Positions 43,274 through 51,609 of a stretch of 64,000 bases of DNA are shown here, piece by piece. Both the position numbers and the translations under genes were made by a program. The stretch covers positions 124,001 through 188,000 of the forward strand of contig NZ_JABVCF010000006.1 in the NCBI RefSeq assembly GCF_014595955.1, written 5' to 3'. The stretch's first letter is position 1; every line of letters begins with the position of its first letter. The notes under the pieces are model-generated. The model made no database searches. It was not told where the DNA came from and saw nothing but the letters and a program-made list of their open reading frames with translations. The stretch comes from Pseudaminobacter soli (ex Zhang et al. 2022) (GTDB lineage Bacteria > Pseudomonadota > Alphaproteobacteria > Rhizobiales > Rhizobiaceae).

Positions 43274-44892
43274 TGGCGGGCCTCCACTGCCCGCCTGTCG
43301 AACTGCTCAGTTGCCATGTGCCTCAGCGTATCGGCTATGATCTGCCAGGGAGCCTTTTCCGTCGCTGTCTTGGCCGGCCGAGATCCGGCACCCGCGCGAG
43401 CGAGCGGCACAATCAGATAGTCGGTCCGGGGATCGGGAAAGGGATCGGAGAAGGATTTAAGCAAGGGGGCGTGATCGCCGTAGAAGGCAAGCCACACCGG
43501 ACGGTCGAGCCGGTCCAACTCGTCTGCCAGGAAGCCGAGGGCTTCGTCCGAACGCTGGAGGATCGCGAGATAGATGTCGAGCGGGTGCTTGCATCCCTCG
43601 TGGCGGCCAGGCTGCCAAGGGCCGTGATTCTCGATCGAGGCCGCGAAGATGAACTGCCCAGTGCTCTTGGAACCTTCTCGGCAGTATTCAAGGACCCGCT
43701 CGGCCAACGTCATGTCACTTACGTAAGCGCCGGCCGCGCCCCCCGTTTTCTCGAATTCTTCCAGCATGGAAAGCGTCTCGAAGCCGAGTTGCGGCAGGGC
43801 GCGGTCCCTCGAGAAGAATTGCCGGTCGTAGGGGTGAAGGAAGCGGGTGGACCATCCCGCGCGGCGCAGGCGATTCGGCCAGGCGGCTTCCGAATACGCA
43901 CCGGCTCGGAGGTAAGGGTGAGCGGCATCCGGGCCGAGATCGTCCGGGGGTAAGCCGGTGATGACCGAAAACTCCGTTCGCAGCGTATAGCCACCTTCGA
44001 AGATGCTCGACATGCGGCCCCATTCGGCCGCGCGGCTTCTCAGGCGGTCCAGGTTGGGCAGAGACAGCGGCGAGACACCGAAATGGCGCATGTCCATGAA
44101 CGATTCGGACTGCCAGACGACGAGGAGCGGATTCTCCTCCTCCCCCTTGCCGATGTTGGGCATCGGCAGATCACGGCCTTCCCCCGCCGAAGCCGGAACC
44201 GAAACCGGGGCTGTCGGCTCCTTCAGCCAGGCGAGAAATCCATACAGGACAGACGCGAACGTGCCGAGCCTGGCGGTGAGAGCAATTGCGCCATCCTTGC
44301 CGGTCAAGGCCGAGGAAATGCGCGAGATCGCATGTCTGTACCCTGGCTGATACAGAAAAAGCCAGGGCGCGGCCGCCGCCATCACCATGCCTGAAATCAG
44401 GATTAAACGCCCCTGTGATGGAAGCAACGACGGCTCATAGATCATGAAAAGCGCCGAGGCCCCGAACACGTAGCCGAGCGCAACACACCAGAACACCAGA
44501 TTGAGCCAGGTGGCGTAGAACATGGTCTTGTGACGGAACACCAGCAGAACCAGTGCGATATCCGAAAAGACCAGCGGCTCTCGAATGAACTCGTATTTCG
44601 CACGTGAAATAGCGGTGAAGATAAAGAAGGTACTCACCACTGCAGTCAGCGCGTAATACGGGCGCCACGAGATCGCGAAGAACAGGGCATAGATCAAGGC
44701 TACCGCGGGAATGCGCGCGGCCATGTCGATCACTGCCTGCCCGGGCTGGCGCTCGCCAAGAGCACCTGCTGCCACCTTGCGGGGCAGAGCGAAGCGATCG
44801 GTGAGGTATGTCACGGCCACTGCGACGACGAAGGTTGCCGCGACCAGCCACCAGCCATGCCCGAAGGTCGCCAAAACGCAAGAAGTCCCCAC
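43270..44892 (-). CDS. rkpI: LtaS-like membrane sulfatase-fold protein, RkpI-like
   Basis: 540-residue membrane enzyme. About five or six hydrophobic segments in residues 10-185 (WWLVAATFVVAVAVTYL, VALIYALFFAISW, LTAVVSTFFIFTAI, LNLVFWCVALGYVFGASALFMI, LILISGMVMAAAAPWLFLY) precede an extracytoplasmic sulfatase-fold domain at about 235-530. There, WQSESFMD (Glu263), the nucleophile region GGYTLRTEFSVITG (Thr303) and the C-terminal SIENHGPW and YGDHAPLL match the LtaS/phosphoethanolamine-transferase group. Such enzymes move phosphoglycerol or phosphoethanolamine from phospholipids to a glycan or lipid. It is placed as RkpI by its neighbours. In this locus it could decorate the capsule or its lipid. 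The start overlaps nothing; a 179-bp divergent gap leads to the SDR gene. Confidence 0.9.
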   Translation of the reverse strand: MGTSCVLATFGHGWWLVAATFVVAVAVTYLTDRFALPRKVAAGALGERQPGQAVIDMAARIPAVALIYALFFAISWRPYYALTAVVSTFFIFTAISRAKYEFIREPLVFSDIALVLLVFRHKTMFYATWLNLVFWCVALGYVFGASALFMIYEPSLLPSQGRLILISGMVMAAAAPWLFLYQPGYRHAISRISSALTGKDGAIALTARLGTFASVLYGFLAWLKEPTAPVSVPASAGEGRDLPMPNIGKGEEENPLLVVWQSESFMDMRHFGVSPLSLPNLDRLRSRAAEWGRMSSIFEGGYTLRTEFSVITGLPPDDLGPDAAHPYLRAGAYSEAAWPNRLRRAGWSTRFLHPYDRQFFSRDRALPQLGFETLSMLEEFEKTGGAAGAYVSDMTLAERVLEYCREGSKSTGQFIFAASIENHGPWQPGRHEGCKHPLDIYLAILQRSDEALGFLADELDRLDRPVWLAFYGDHAPLLKSFSDPFPDPRTDYLIVPLARAGAGSRPAKTATEKAPWQIIADTLRHMATEQFDRRAVEARQ

Positions 44893-45071
44893 TCACGATT
44901 CCGCACCTGCGGAATCACTCAATCGACGACTGCCCCCTCAGGCAGGCCGCCGATACTTGCCTCTACGCAATTTCGGAACATCAGCGCAAGCTTTGCTGTC
45001 ACTCTATCCAAGGCGCAGTTCTGGCGCGACGGACCTTCCCATGCTAGTCGCACCGCAACAGGCAGCGGATC
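44893..45071. promoter_or_regulatory. Divergent promoter region between rkpI-like and rkpH-like genes
   Basis: The 179-bp gap must drive the minus-strand rkpI-rkpJ pair and the plus-strand SDR gene. No operator or clear sigma-70 boxes were recognised. Confidence 0.4.
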
Positions 45072-45890
45072 GTGGCACACGTCATCATCACCGGAGGTTC
45101 GAGCGGCATCGGCGCCGCCCTGGCTCGCGCGAGTGCCGCTCGCGGCGACGACGTGACGGTCATAGCACGGACAGAAGCAGCGCTCGCGGCACAGCGCGAG
45201 GCGCTCGTCTCCGAATTCGGCAAGCACGGCCAAAGGTTTGCGGCACAGCCTGCCGATGTCGGCGATGCCGCGACGCTCGGCTCGGCGATCCAACAATGCG
45301 AGCGCGAGCTCGGCCCGTGTGACACCCTGATCACGTCCGCTGGCATCGTCATTCCCGGCCGCTTCGAATCCGTCACCTCCGAGGAATTCGAGAACCAGAT
45401 CAGGATCAATTTGCTGGGGACTGTGAACGCCGTCCGCGCCGTCTATCCGGGCATGAAGGCCCGGCGTCGCGGACAGATCCTGATGGTCGGCTCCGGCCTG
45501 AGCCTGATCGGGGTGTACGGATACACCGCCTATTGCGCGTCGAAATACGCGGTCGCCGGCTTCGCCGAGGCGTTGCGAGCGGAAGCCAGGCCTTACGGTG
45601 TCACCGTCTCCATCTGCTTCCCGCCGGACACGGAAACGCCCCAACTCCTGGCCGAGCGTTCACTGCGTCCGCCCGAGGCGCATGCCGCGATCGGAGCCGG
45701 CGGCATGCGCAGCGCGGACGAGGTGGCGCGGGCGGCTCTCGCCGGGCTGCATCGCGGCCGGTTCGCAATCTATCCCGGCCTGCAGATGAAGATGCTAGGC
45801 ATGTTCGGGTCGGTGGCGCTGCCGTTCCTGCGGCCGTGGTTCGACCGCAGGATCTTGCTGGTGAAGCGGACGTCGAAGGGGTCCGATTGA
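45072..45890 (+). CDS. rkpH: Short-chain dehydrogenase similar to 3-ketodihydrosphingosine reductase, RkpH-like
   Basis: 272-residue classical SDR starting at GTG 45072, right at the family beginning AHVIITGGSSGIG. NADP-site TGGSSGIG, AG motif TSAGIVIPGRFE, and the catalytic Tyr154-x3-Lys158 in GYTAYCASKYAVAGFAEALR. The segments RRRGQILMVGSGLSLIGVYG, PYGVTVSICFPPDTETPQLL and the hydrophobic C-terminus FGSVALPFLRPWF follow closely the pattern of 3-ketodihydrosphingosine reductases (KDSR/Tsc10), in which PPDTDTPG is a hallmark. It would reduce the ketone of the aminoketone made by the oxoamine synthase. In Sinorhizobium, RkpH is described as SDR-like. Here it stands apart from rkpA-rkpG, beyond the opposite-strand rkpI-rkpJ pair, under its own promoter. 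Confidence 0.93.
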   Translation: MAHVIITGGSSGIGAALARASAARGDDVTVIARTEAALAAQREALVSEFGKHGQRFAAQPADVGDAATLGSAIQQCERELGPCDTLITSAGIVIPGRFESVTSEEFENQIRINLLGTVNAVRAVYPGMKARRRGQILMVGSGLSLIGVYGYTAYCASKYAVAGFAEALRAEARPYGVTVSICFPPDTETPQLLAERSLRPPEAHAAIGAGGMRSADEVARAALAGLHRGRFAIYPGLQMKMLGMFGSVALPFLRPWFDRRILLVKRTSKGSD

Positions 45891-45947
45891 GTCAGCCGGA
45901 GAACCACATCGTTCCCCAATCGAGCTAGGTCCATGGGATGCTGGCGC

Positions 45948-46871
45948 TCATCGCGCCAGGAGCGCCTCCACCTCGGAGAGCGTCGGCATGGAAGGCGCCG
46001 TGCCGGGCCTGGTCACCGAGATGCCTGCGACGGCGCAGGCGAAGCGCACCGCTTCGACCGGCTCGTAGCCACGCGACAAAGCGGCGGCAAATCCACCGTT
46101 GAAGGCGTCCCCCGCGCCCGTGGTTTCCGCCACTGGGCCTGCCACATAGGCAGGGATCATCTCGGAACCGTTCCTCGTGTGAAGCAGCGCCCCCCTTTCC
46201 CCTAGCGTTATCAGGGCGGCGCCCACTCCCCTTTGCAGCAGCGCATCGGCGGCGCGGCGGGCGTCTTCCACCGACTCCACCCTGATCCCGGTCAATTCCT
46301 CGGTCTCGGTCTCATTCGGGGTGACATAGTCGCAGAGGCCGAAGACTGACTCCGGCAGGGCGGCGGCAGGCGCGGGATTGAGGATCGTGACAACCCCCGC
46401 CTTCCGCGCTATCTCAAGCGCGCGCAGCGCGGCGGGGATCGGCTGCTCGAGTTGGGTGACGAACACCCCTGCGGAGCGGATCAGTTCGGCATTGTCCTCG
46501 ATGTCGTCGGCTGAGATGAGGCCGGCGGCTCCCGGCGACACGATGATCGCGTTGTTCCCGGTCGTCTCCTCGACGAAGATGTAGGCGGCACCGGTGTAGC
46601 TCTCCGGCGTCTCGATGACAGCAGCTTTCACACCGGCATCGCGCCAGGTCGCCTTGGCCATGTCGGCGAAGGGGTCGCGACCGAGCCTGGTGATGAAGGT
46701 CACGTCAGCGCCCAGCCGGCCCGCTGCGACGGACTGGTTCGAGCCCTTCCCGCCCGGCCCGAGCTTGAAGCCGCTGCCGAGCAGCGTCTCGCCCATCCGA
46801 GGCTGGCGGGCCGCCCTATACGCGGTATCGGCGACGAAGACGCCGAGAATGACGACCGGCTTTCCGGACAT
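45948..46871 (-). CDS. rbsK: Ribokinase (PfkB-family sugar kinase)
   Basis: 307-residue PfkB-family kinase. The N-terminal VVILGVFVADTAYRAARQPRMGET, the ribokinase signature LGPGGKGSNQSVAAGRLGADV, the second motif VAETTGAGDAFNGGFAAALS with the catalytic Asp, and NPAPAAALPESVFGLCDYVTPNETE are all standard ribokinase features. ATP-dependent phosphorylation of ribose or a similar sugar in the cytoplasm. Start at 46871 leaves a 4-nt gap to the mutarotase gene; an in-frame ATG at 46886 would overlap it. Last gene of the minus-strand set ABC ATPase-mutarotase-kinase. The true sugar may differ from ribose, given the FucU-like neighbour. Confidence 0.9.
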   Translation of the reverse strand: MSGKPVVILGVFVADTAYRAARQPRMGETLLGSGFKLGPGGKGSNQSVAAGRLGADVTFITRLGRDPFADMAKATWRDAGVKAAVIETPESYTGAAYIFVEETTGNNAIIVSPGAAGLISADDIEDNAELIRSAGVFVTQLEQPIPAALRALEIARKAGVVTILNPAPAAALPESVFGLCDYVTPNETETEELTGIRVESVEDARRAADALLQRGVGAALITLGERGALLHTRNGSEMIPAYVAGPVAETTGAGDAFNGGFAAALSRGYEPVEAVRFACAVAGISVTRPGTAPSMPTLSEVEALLAR

Positions 46872-46875
46872 GGGG

Positions 46876-47328
46876 TCAGACCGCATCCGGAGGAATGACG
46901 CCCTTGCGGAACGCGAAGCAGCCGTAGAACCGCCTCTCGCCCGTCTGGATCACGCAATAGGCCTGCTTGGCGCGCTCATAGAAGGCGTAGCGCTCGATCG
47001 AGATCATCGGCCACGGCTTGCCTTCGGCGGCGTCGATCTCGCGCTGAACCTCCTGCTGCACCGGCGGGACCTCATTCGGCTTGCCGACGATCTCCATGCG
47101 TGCCGCCGCATCGTCGACGAAGGTGTCGAGCGGATAGACCGAGAGAACGGCCTTCGCGACCTCGGCGGCGCTGGCGTCTATCCGCAGCAGCTTGCCCAGC
47201 CGGGTCTGGCGCGCCACCGAGTCGGAGGGGAAGTTGGTGTCGGCGATGATCAGGTCGTCGCCATGCCCCATCGCCCGCAGCGCGCGCAGCACGTCCGCAT
47301 TGAGAAGCGGGTTGATACCCTTCAGCAT
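46876..47328 (-). CDS. RbsD/FucU-family sugar mutarotase
   Basis: 150-residue RbsD/FucU protein, closer to FucU: MLKGINPLLNADVLRALRAM, GHGDDLIIADTNFPSD (with the active-site His and Asp), DTFVDDAAARMEIVG and KPWPMISIERYAFYERAKQA. It interconverts anomers of a sugar such as L-fucose or D-ribose, speeding its use by the kinase or dehydrogenase. It lies between the ABC ATPase and the kinase genes on the same strand. The L-fucose-type dehydrogenase at 54064 supports a fucose-like substrate. Confidence 0.92.
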   Translation of the reverse strand: MLKGINPLLNADVLRALRAMGHGDDLIIADTNFPSDSVARQTRLGKLLRIDASAAEVAKAVLSVYPLDTFVDDAAARMEIVGKPNEVPPVQQEVQREIDAAEGKPWPMISIERYAFYERAKQAYCVIQTGERRFYGCFAFRKGVIPPDAV

Positions 47329-47372
47329 TCAGTTCCTCCCGGTGTCTTTGTCATCGGCTTGGGGCGAGACGG

Positions 47373-48422
47373 TCAGAGCCTCTTGCCCGTGGCCGGATCG
47401 AACAGATGAACGAGTTCGGGTCGCGGACGCAATGCCAGCGTCTCGTCCGGCTGGAAATTGTGCCGGTCGCGGAAGAGCGCCACGATCTCCCCCTGGCCGA
47501 ACCGCAGGAATACGAGCGTCTCGGAGCCGGTCGGCTCGACGACCCTGATGCGGGCCGAGAAGCCATCGGGCGTGCGCTCGAAATGCTCCGGCCGGATGCC
47601 GTAGAGAACCTCCTGGCCTTCGGTGACTTGTGCTCCGGGCGGGAGCGGCAACTGAAACCCCTCTACTTCCACCGCGCCGCCGGCCACCCTGCCCTTCAGC
47701 AGATTCATGGCCGGCGAACCGATGAAACCGGCGACAAAGGTGTTGGCGGGCCGATCGAACAGTTCCAGCGGCGCGCCGATCTGCTCGATCCGCCCGGCCT
47801 GCATCACCACGATCCGGTCAGCCATGGTCATGGCTTCGACCTGGTCATGGGTGACATAGATCGTGGTGGTCTTCAGGCGCTGGTGGAGCTCTTTGATCTC
47901 GGTGCGCATCTGCACGCGCAGCTTGGCATCGAGGTTCGAGAGCGGCTCGTCGAACAGGAACACTTGCGGATCGCGCACGATCGCTCGCCCCATGGCGACG
48001 CGCTGGCGCTGACCGCCCGAGAGCTGGCGGGGATATCGACTGAGATAAGGCGTCAGATCAAGGATTTCCGCCGCCTTCTTAACGCGCTCCGTGATGACGG
48101 CGGGGTCAGTCTTCCTGAGCTTCAGCGCAAACGCCATGTTCTGCGCCACCGTCTTGTGCGGATAGAGCGCGTAGTTCTGGAAGACCATGGCGATGTCGCG
48201 TCGGGCCGGCGGCAGGTGATTGACGACCCTGTCGCCGATGGAGATCGTTCCGCCGGTGATGCTCTCGAGGCCCGCCACCATGCGCAGCAAGGTCGACTTG
48301 CCGCAGCCGGATGGGCCGACGAGGACCACGAAGGCGCCATCCGGAATGTCGACATTGACGCCGTGAAGCACCTTCACCGCGCCAAACGCCTTCGACACGT
48401 CGCGGACTGCTACTTGCGCCAT
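47373..48422 (-). CDS. Sugar ABC transporter ATPase (UgpC/MalK family)
   Basis: 349-residue ATPase of the CUT1 carbohydrate group: Walker [21 protein letters not shown]-loop [17 protein letters not shown], signature [19 protein letters not shown], Walker [17 protein letters not shown]-loop [11 protein letters not shown]-terminal OB-fold regulatory region from about 240 ([24 protein letters not shown]). It is divergent from the binding-protein and permease genes at 48728-52523, which lack an ATPase of their own, so it most likely energises that transporter. Confidence 0.94.
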   Translation of the reverse strand: MAQVAVRDVSKAFGAVKVLHGVNVDIPDGAFVVLVGPSGCGKSTLLRMVAGLESITGGTISIGDRVVNHLPPARRDIAMVFQNYALYPHKTVAQNMAFALKLRKTDPAVITERVKKAAEILDLTPYLSRYPRQLSGGQRQRVAMGRAIVRDPQVFLFDEPLSNLDAKLRVQMRTEIKELHQRLKTTTIYVTHDQVEAMTMADRIVVMQAGRIEQIGAPLELFDRPANTFVAGFIGSPAMNLLKGRVAGGAVEVEGFQLPLPPGAQVTEGQEVLYGIRPEHFERTPDGFSARIRVVEPTGSETLVFLRFGQGEIVALFRDRHNFQPDETLALRPRPELVHLFDPATGKRL

Positions 48423-48727
48423 CTCTCCCCCACTGGCACGCCATTTTTCGCGGAAGCTATCGAAGCCTCTCGCCCAAGTCTACAGCAGAGCCTGATAGAC
48501 TATAAGTTCGTGCAGCAATGAAGCGAATCGCCGCTCGGCCCCTCGTTGACACCGGACTGACTTGCGAGAATAGTGATGCTCTACAGGCGCATCTAAGACG
48601 TTGCGCTACCGAACGGGCCGCTGGGAGGTTCGCCCGTTCTGGATCTCAATAGGGGGAAAGATCTTGCAGATGGCGGCCACGGCCGCCGAACTCTGCATGG
48701 TCAGCAGCATGTCTGGGAGGAAATGAC
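48423..48727. promoter_or_regulatory. Divergent promoter region with inverted repeats
   Basis: 305 bp between the ATPase gene and the binding-protein gene. Contains the inverted repeat GAACGGGC / GCCCGTTC (48611-48618 and 48632-48639, 13-nt gap) and a leader hairpin at 48666-48696 built from GGCGGC / GCCGCC with outer arms GCAGA / TCTGC, 31 nt before the binding-protein start. Candidates for an operator and a leader structure. No regulator gene lies nearby. Confidence 0.45.
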
Positions 48728-50386
48728 ATGAAGGTCGACATCTACAACCATCTCATGCGCATGGGTGCCACACGGCGCTCCGTGCTCAAGGGGGCCGCGA
48801 GCGTGGCCGCGCTCAGCGCTCTCTCATCAGCCGGCCTTGGCGCAATGACGAAAAGCGCTGCGGCGCAGGACGACCTGCGTGCCCAGATCCTGCAGATCCC
48901 GGGCGTAGGCAAAGGCTCGCCGACGGACGCAGACTGGCAGAAGGTCGGCGAACTCTGTCTCGCCGCCACGAAGGCCAGTGTGAAGGAGGGCGAATTCGCC
49001 GGCGTCGAACTCACCTTCATGGGCCTCAACAACCAGAACCTGCACAACTTCCTGTTCCGCGGCTTCCTGAAGCCGTGGGAGGCTTATACCGGCGCCAAGA
49101 TCAACTGGATCGACCTCGCCCAGGCCGACTACAACGCCCGCCTGCAGCAGTCGATCGCCACCGGCACCGTCGATTTCGACGTCCTTGAGATGGGCGCGCC
49201 TTTCGAGGGCGACACCGCGGGCAAGGGCCTGCTCGACGAGATGCCCGACTGGGTTAAGACGCAGATCGAGGCGGACGACCTCGTCGGCTACCTGAAGCCG
49301 CCGGTCGGCACCTGGGACGGCAAGACCTACCGCGTCACCATCGACGGCGACTGCCACACCTTCGCCTACCGCAAGGACTACTTCACCGACCCGGCGATCA
49401 CCGCGGCGACCGGCCTGACCGAAATGCCGACCACCTGGCAGCAGGTCAACGAGTTCTCCAAGAAGGTGAAGGGCCAGAAGGATCCGTTGACCGGGATGGA
49501 TGCCTACGGCTTCCTCGACCCGATGAAGGGCTGGGGCGGCTTCGGCTTCTACTTCCTCGAAGACCGCGCGACCGCCTACGTCAAGCACCCGGACGAGAAG
49601 GCCTGGCTGTTCGACCCGGACACCATGAAGCCGCTCGTCAACAACCCGGGCTGGGTGCAGGCCATCCAGGACGTGATGGACCTGATCGCCGCCGGCGCCT
49701 ATCCGCCGGACCAGATCAATGCCGACCCGGGCACCACGGCATTCCAGCAGTTCCTCGCCGGCACCGGCGCGGCGCTGACCTGGTGGGGCGACGTCGGCTC
49801 CAATGCCCGCACCTCCGACACCTCCGTCGTCGGCGATGTCGTCGGCTTCTCGATCCTGCCCGGATCGGACAGGGTCTACAACGCCAAGAAGGGCGAATGG
49901 GAAACGCCGGCAGGCGGCAACTTCGCCCCGAACATGGCCTATATCGGCTGGGGCATCTACGTGACCAACCGCGTCTCCGGCGACGAGAAGAAGCGCAAGG
50001 CGGCATGGTCGGCGGCGGCCCATCTCGGCGGCAAGGAACTGAGCCTCTGGACTTCGGCCTATCCGTCCGGGTTCCAACCCTATCGCCAGTCACACTTCCA
50101 GTACGACGAGTGGGAGAAGGCGGGCTACGACCGCGCGTTCATCGAGGACTATCTCGGCTCGAACCTCGACAGCTACAACCACCCGAATGCGGCGATCGAA
50201 CCCCGTATCCCCGGCATCTTCCAGTACTACTCGGTCGCCGAGGACGAACTGGCGAAGGGGTTTGCCGGCCAGTACAAGTCGGCGCAGGAGACGGCGGACG
50301 CAATCGCCGCAGCCTGGGAGAAGATCACCGACCAAATCGGCCGCGAGAACCAGATCAAGCTCTACAAGGCCTCTCTGGGCCTGTGA
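48728..50386 (+). CDS. Sugar ABC transporter substrate-binding protein (CUT1 type)
   Basis: 552-residue extracellular solute-binding protein, about 100 residues longer than a usual family 1 member (400-450). A twin-arginine motif TRRSVLKGAAS at about residues 17-27 precedes a hydrophobic region and cleavage near SAAAQDD, suggesting Tat export in folded form. Mature motifs: FKPW-type FLKPWEAYTGAKINWIDLAQADYNARLQQSIATG, DVLEMGAPFEG, FAYRKDYF, AFQQFLAGTGAALTWWGDVG. The N-terminal 60-residue mature segment is extra. GGGAGGAA before the ATG supports the start. It feeds the two permeases downstream. The ligand is a sugar or polyol, not determinable from sequence. Confidence 0.93.
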   Translation: MKVDIYNHLMRMGATRRSVLKGAASVAALSALSSAGLGAMTKSAAAQDDLRAQILQIPGVGKGSPTDADWQKVGELCLAATKASVKEGEFAGVELTFMGLNNQNLHNFLFRGFLKPWEAYTGAKINWIDLAQADYNARLQQSIATGTVDFDVLEMGAPFEGDTAGKGLLDEMPDWVKTQIEADDLVGYLKPPVGTWDGKTYRVTIDGDCHTFAYRKDYFTDPAITAATGLTEMPTTWQQVNEFSKKVKGQKDPLTGMDAYGFLDPMKGWGGFGFYFLEDRATAYVKHPDEKAWLFDPDTMKPLVNNPGWVQAIQDVMDLIAAGAYPPDQINADPGTTAFQQFLAGTGAALTWWGDVGSNARTSDTSVVGDVVGFSILPGSDRVYNAKKGEWETPAGGNFAPNMAYIGWGIYVTNRVSGDEKKRKAAWSAAAHLGGKELSLWTSAYPSGFQPYRQSHFQYDEWEKAGYDRAFIEDYLGSNLDSYNHPNAAIEPRIPGIFQYYSVAEDELAKGFAGQYKSAQETADAIAAAWEKITDQIGRENQIKLYKASLGL

Positions 50387-50397
50387 GTTGAGAAATG

Positions 50398-50459
50398 GGG
50401 TGCGTGCGCCAAGCGCGCACCCTGCCCTTCCGGCGGGTTGACGCGGATTTCCGCGCCGG
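50398..50459 (+). other. Two GC-rich hairpins between the binding-protein and permease genes
   Basis: GGGTGCGTGC / GCGCGCACCC at 50398-50422 form a 10-bp stem with one G-T wobble and a GCCAA loop. At 50430-50459, CCGGCG / CGCCGG arms compete with an inner CGCGG-ATTT-CCGCG hairpin. No T-run; likely message stabilisation that raises the binding protein over the permeases. Confidence 0.5.
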
Positions 50460-50505
50460 ACCCTGGAAACGACATCATGCAACCCGCCAGCCGACCATTT
50501 AAGAC

Positions 50506-51609
50506 ATGAGCCAGGGCGATCTCCTTCACGTCGTGACCGCGGACGATATTTCCGAGGGACGGCAGCGATTCGGCCGTGGCATCGTATGGGGCTCGGCCGC
50601 CCTGTTGGCAGCGGTGGCGATAGCGCAGACGGCGCAGCGCCTCGGCTATGCCGATCTCGGCTTCGAGACCTGGCGGCCGACACTCCATGCCTACATCCTC
50701 TGGGCGATCTGCCTGTGCTGGAGCCAGGTGCTGATCCGCGGCGAGCACGGCAAGCGCACGCTCTTCGTACTTCCGGCGGCGCTCTTCGTCGTATCTCTGA
50801 CGGTCTTCCCGCTGCTGTTCGGCCTGGTCATCGCGTTCTCGAACTGGAACCTGTCCTCGCCGGTCGGGCGCCAGTTCAACGGCTTGGACAATGTGCGCCA
50901 GATGTGGAACGACCCGTTCTACTGGAACGCGCTTCGCAACATGGTCTGGTACTCGCTGGCGATCCTGGTCGAGTACGCCATCGCCTTCGGCCTCGCCCTG
51001 CTTCTCAACGCCGAAATCCGTGCGCGAAAATTCTTCCGCGTGGCCTTCCTGCTGCCGCTGATGCTGTCGCCGGTCGCCGTCAGTTGGATGATCGGGAAGT
51101 CGATGCTGGAACTGCGCTTCGGTCCGATTGCGGGCTTCGCCCGCTTCCTTGGCTGGGACAACCCGTCCTTCTTCGGATCGCCCGAGATCGCCCGGCTGAC
51201 CATCATGGTCCTGGACGCCTGGACGTTCATTCCGTTCATGATGATCATGATCCTGGCCGGGCTGCAGGCGATCCCGAAGGAACTGACCGAGGCAGCCAAG
51301 GTCGACGGCGCAGGCCCATGGAAGACGTTCTGGGAGATCACCTTCCCGCTGATGCTGCCGGTGTCGATCACCGCCATCCTCATCCGCATCATCTTCAAGC
51401 TGAAGCTGGCCGACATCGTCATCAACCTGACCGCGGGCGGCCCCGGCGGCGCGACCGACACGGTGACGTCCTTCATCTTCCGCGAATATCGCGATCGCTC
51501 CAATGTGGGCTACGGGACGCTGCTCGCCATGGTGTATCTGGTGATCATCATCATCGTGATGACGATCCTGATGAAGCTCGCCGAACGCCTCGCGAGGCCC
51601 CGGACATGA
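50506..51609 (+). CDS. Sugar ABC transporter permease (MalF/UgpA type)
   Basis: 367-residue permease. About seven or eight membrane segments; the first pair (WGSAALLAAVAIAQTAQ, LHAYILWAICLCWSQVLI) precedes the usual six-segment core that begins TLFVLPAALFVVSLTVFPLLFGLVIAFSNWNL. The EAA loop reads IPKELTEAAKVDGAGPWKTFWEITFPLMLP, the contact for the MalK-type ATPase. The stop overlaps the next permease start (ATGA). The extra N-terminal hairpin makes it longer than a typical 290-310-residue member. Confidence 0.93.
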   Translation: MSQGDLLHVVTADDISEGRQRFGRGIVWGSAALLAAVAIAQTAQRLGYADLGFETWRPTLHAYILWAICLCWSQVLIRGEHGKRTLFVLPAALFVVSLTVFPLLFGLVIAFSNWNLSSPVGRQFNGLDNVRQMWNDPFYWNALRNMVWYSLAILVEYAIAFGLALLLNAEIRARKFFRVAFLLPLMLSPVAVSWMIGKSMLELRFGPIAGFARFLGWDNPSFFGSPEIARLTIMVLDAWTFIPFMMIMILAGLQAIPKELTEAAKVDGAGPWKTFWEITFPLMLPVSITAILIRIIFKLKLADIVINLTAGGPGGATDTVTSFIFREYRDRSNVGYGTLLAMVYLVIIIIVMTILMKLAERLARPRT

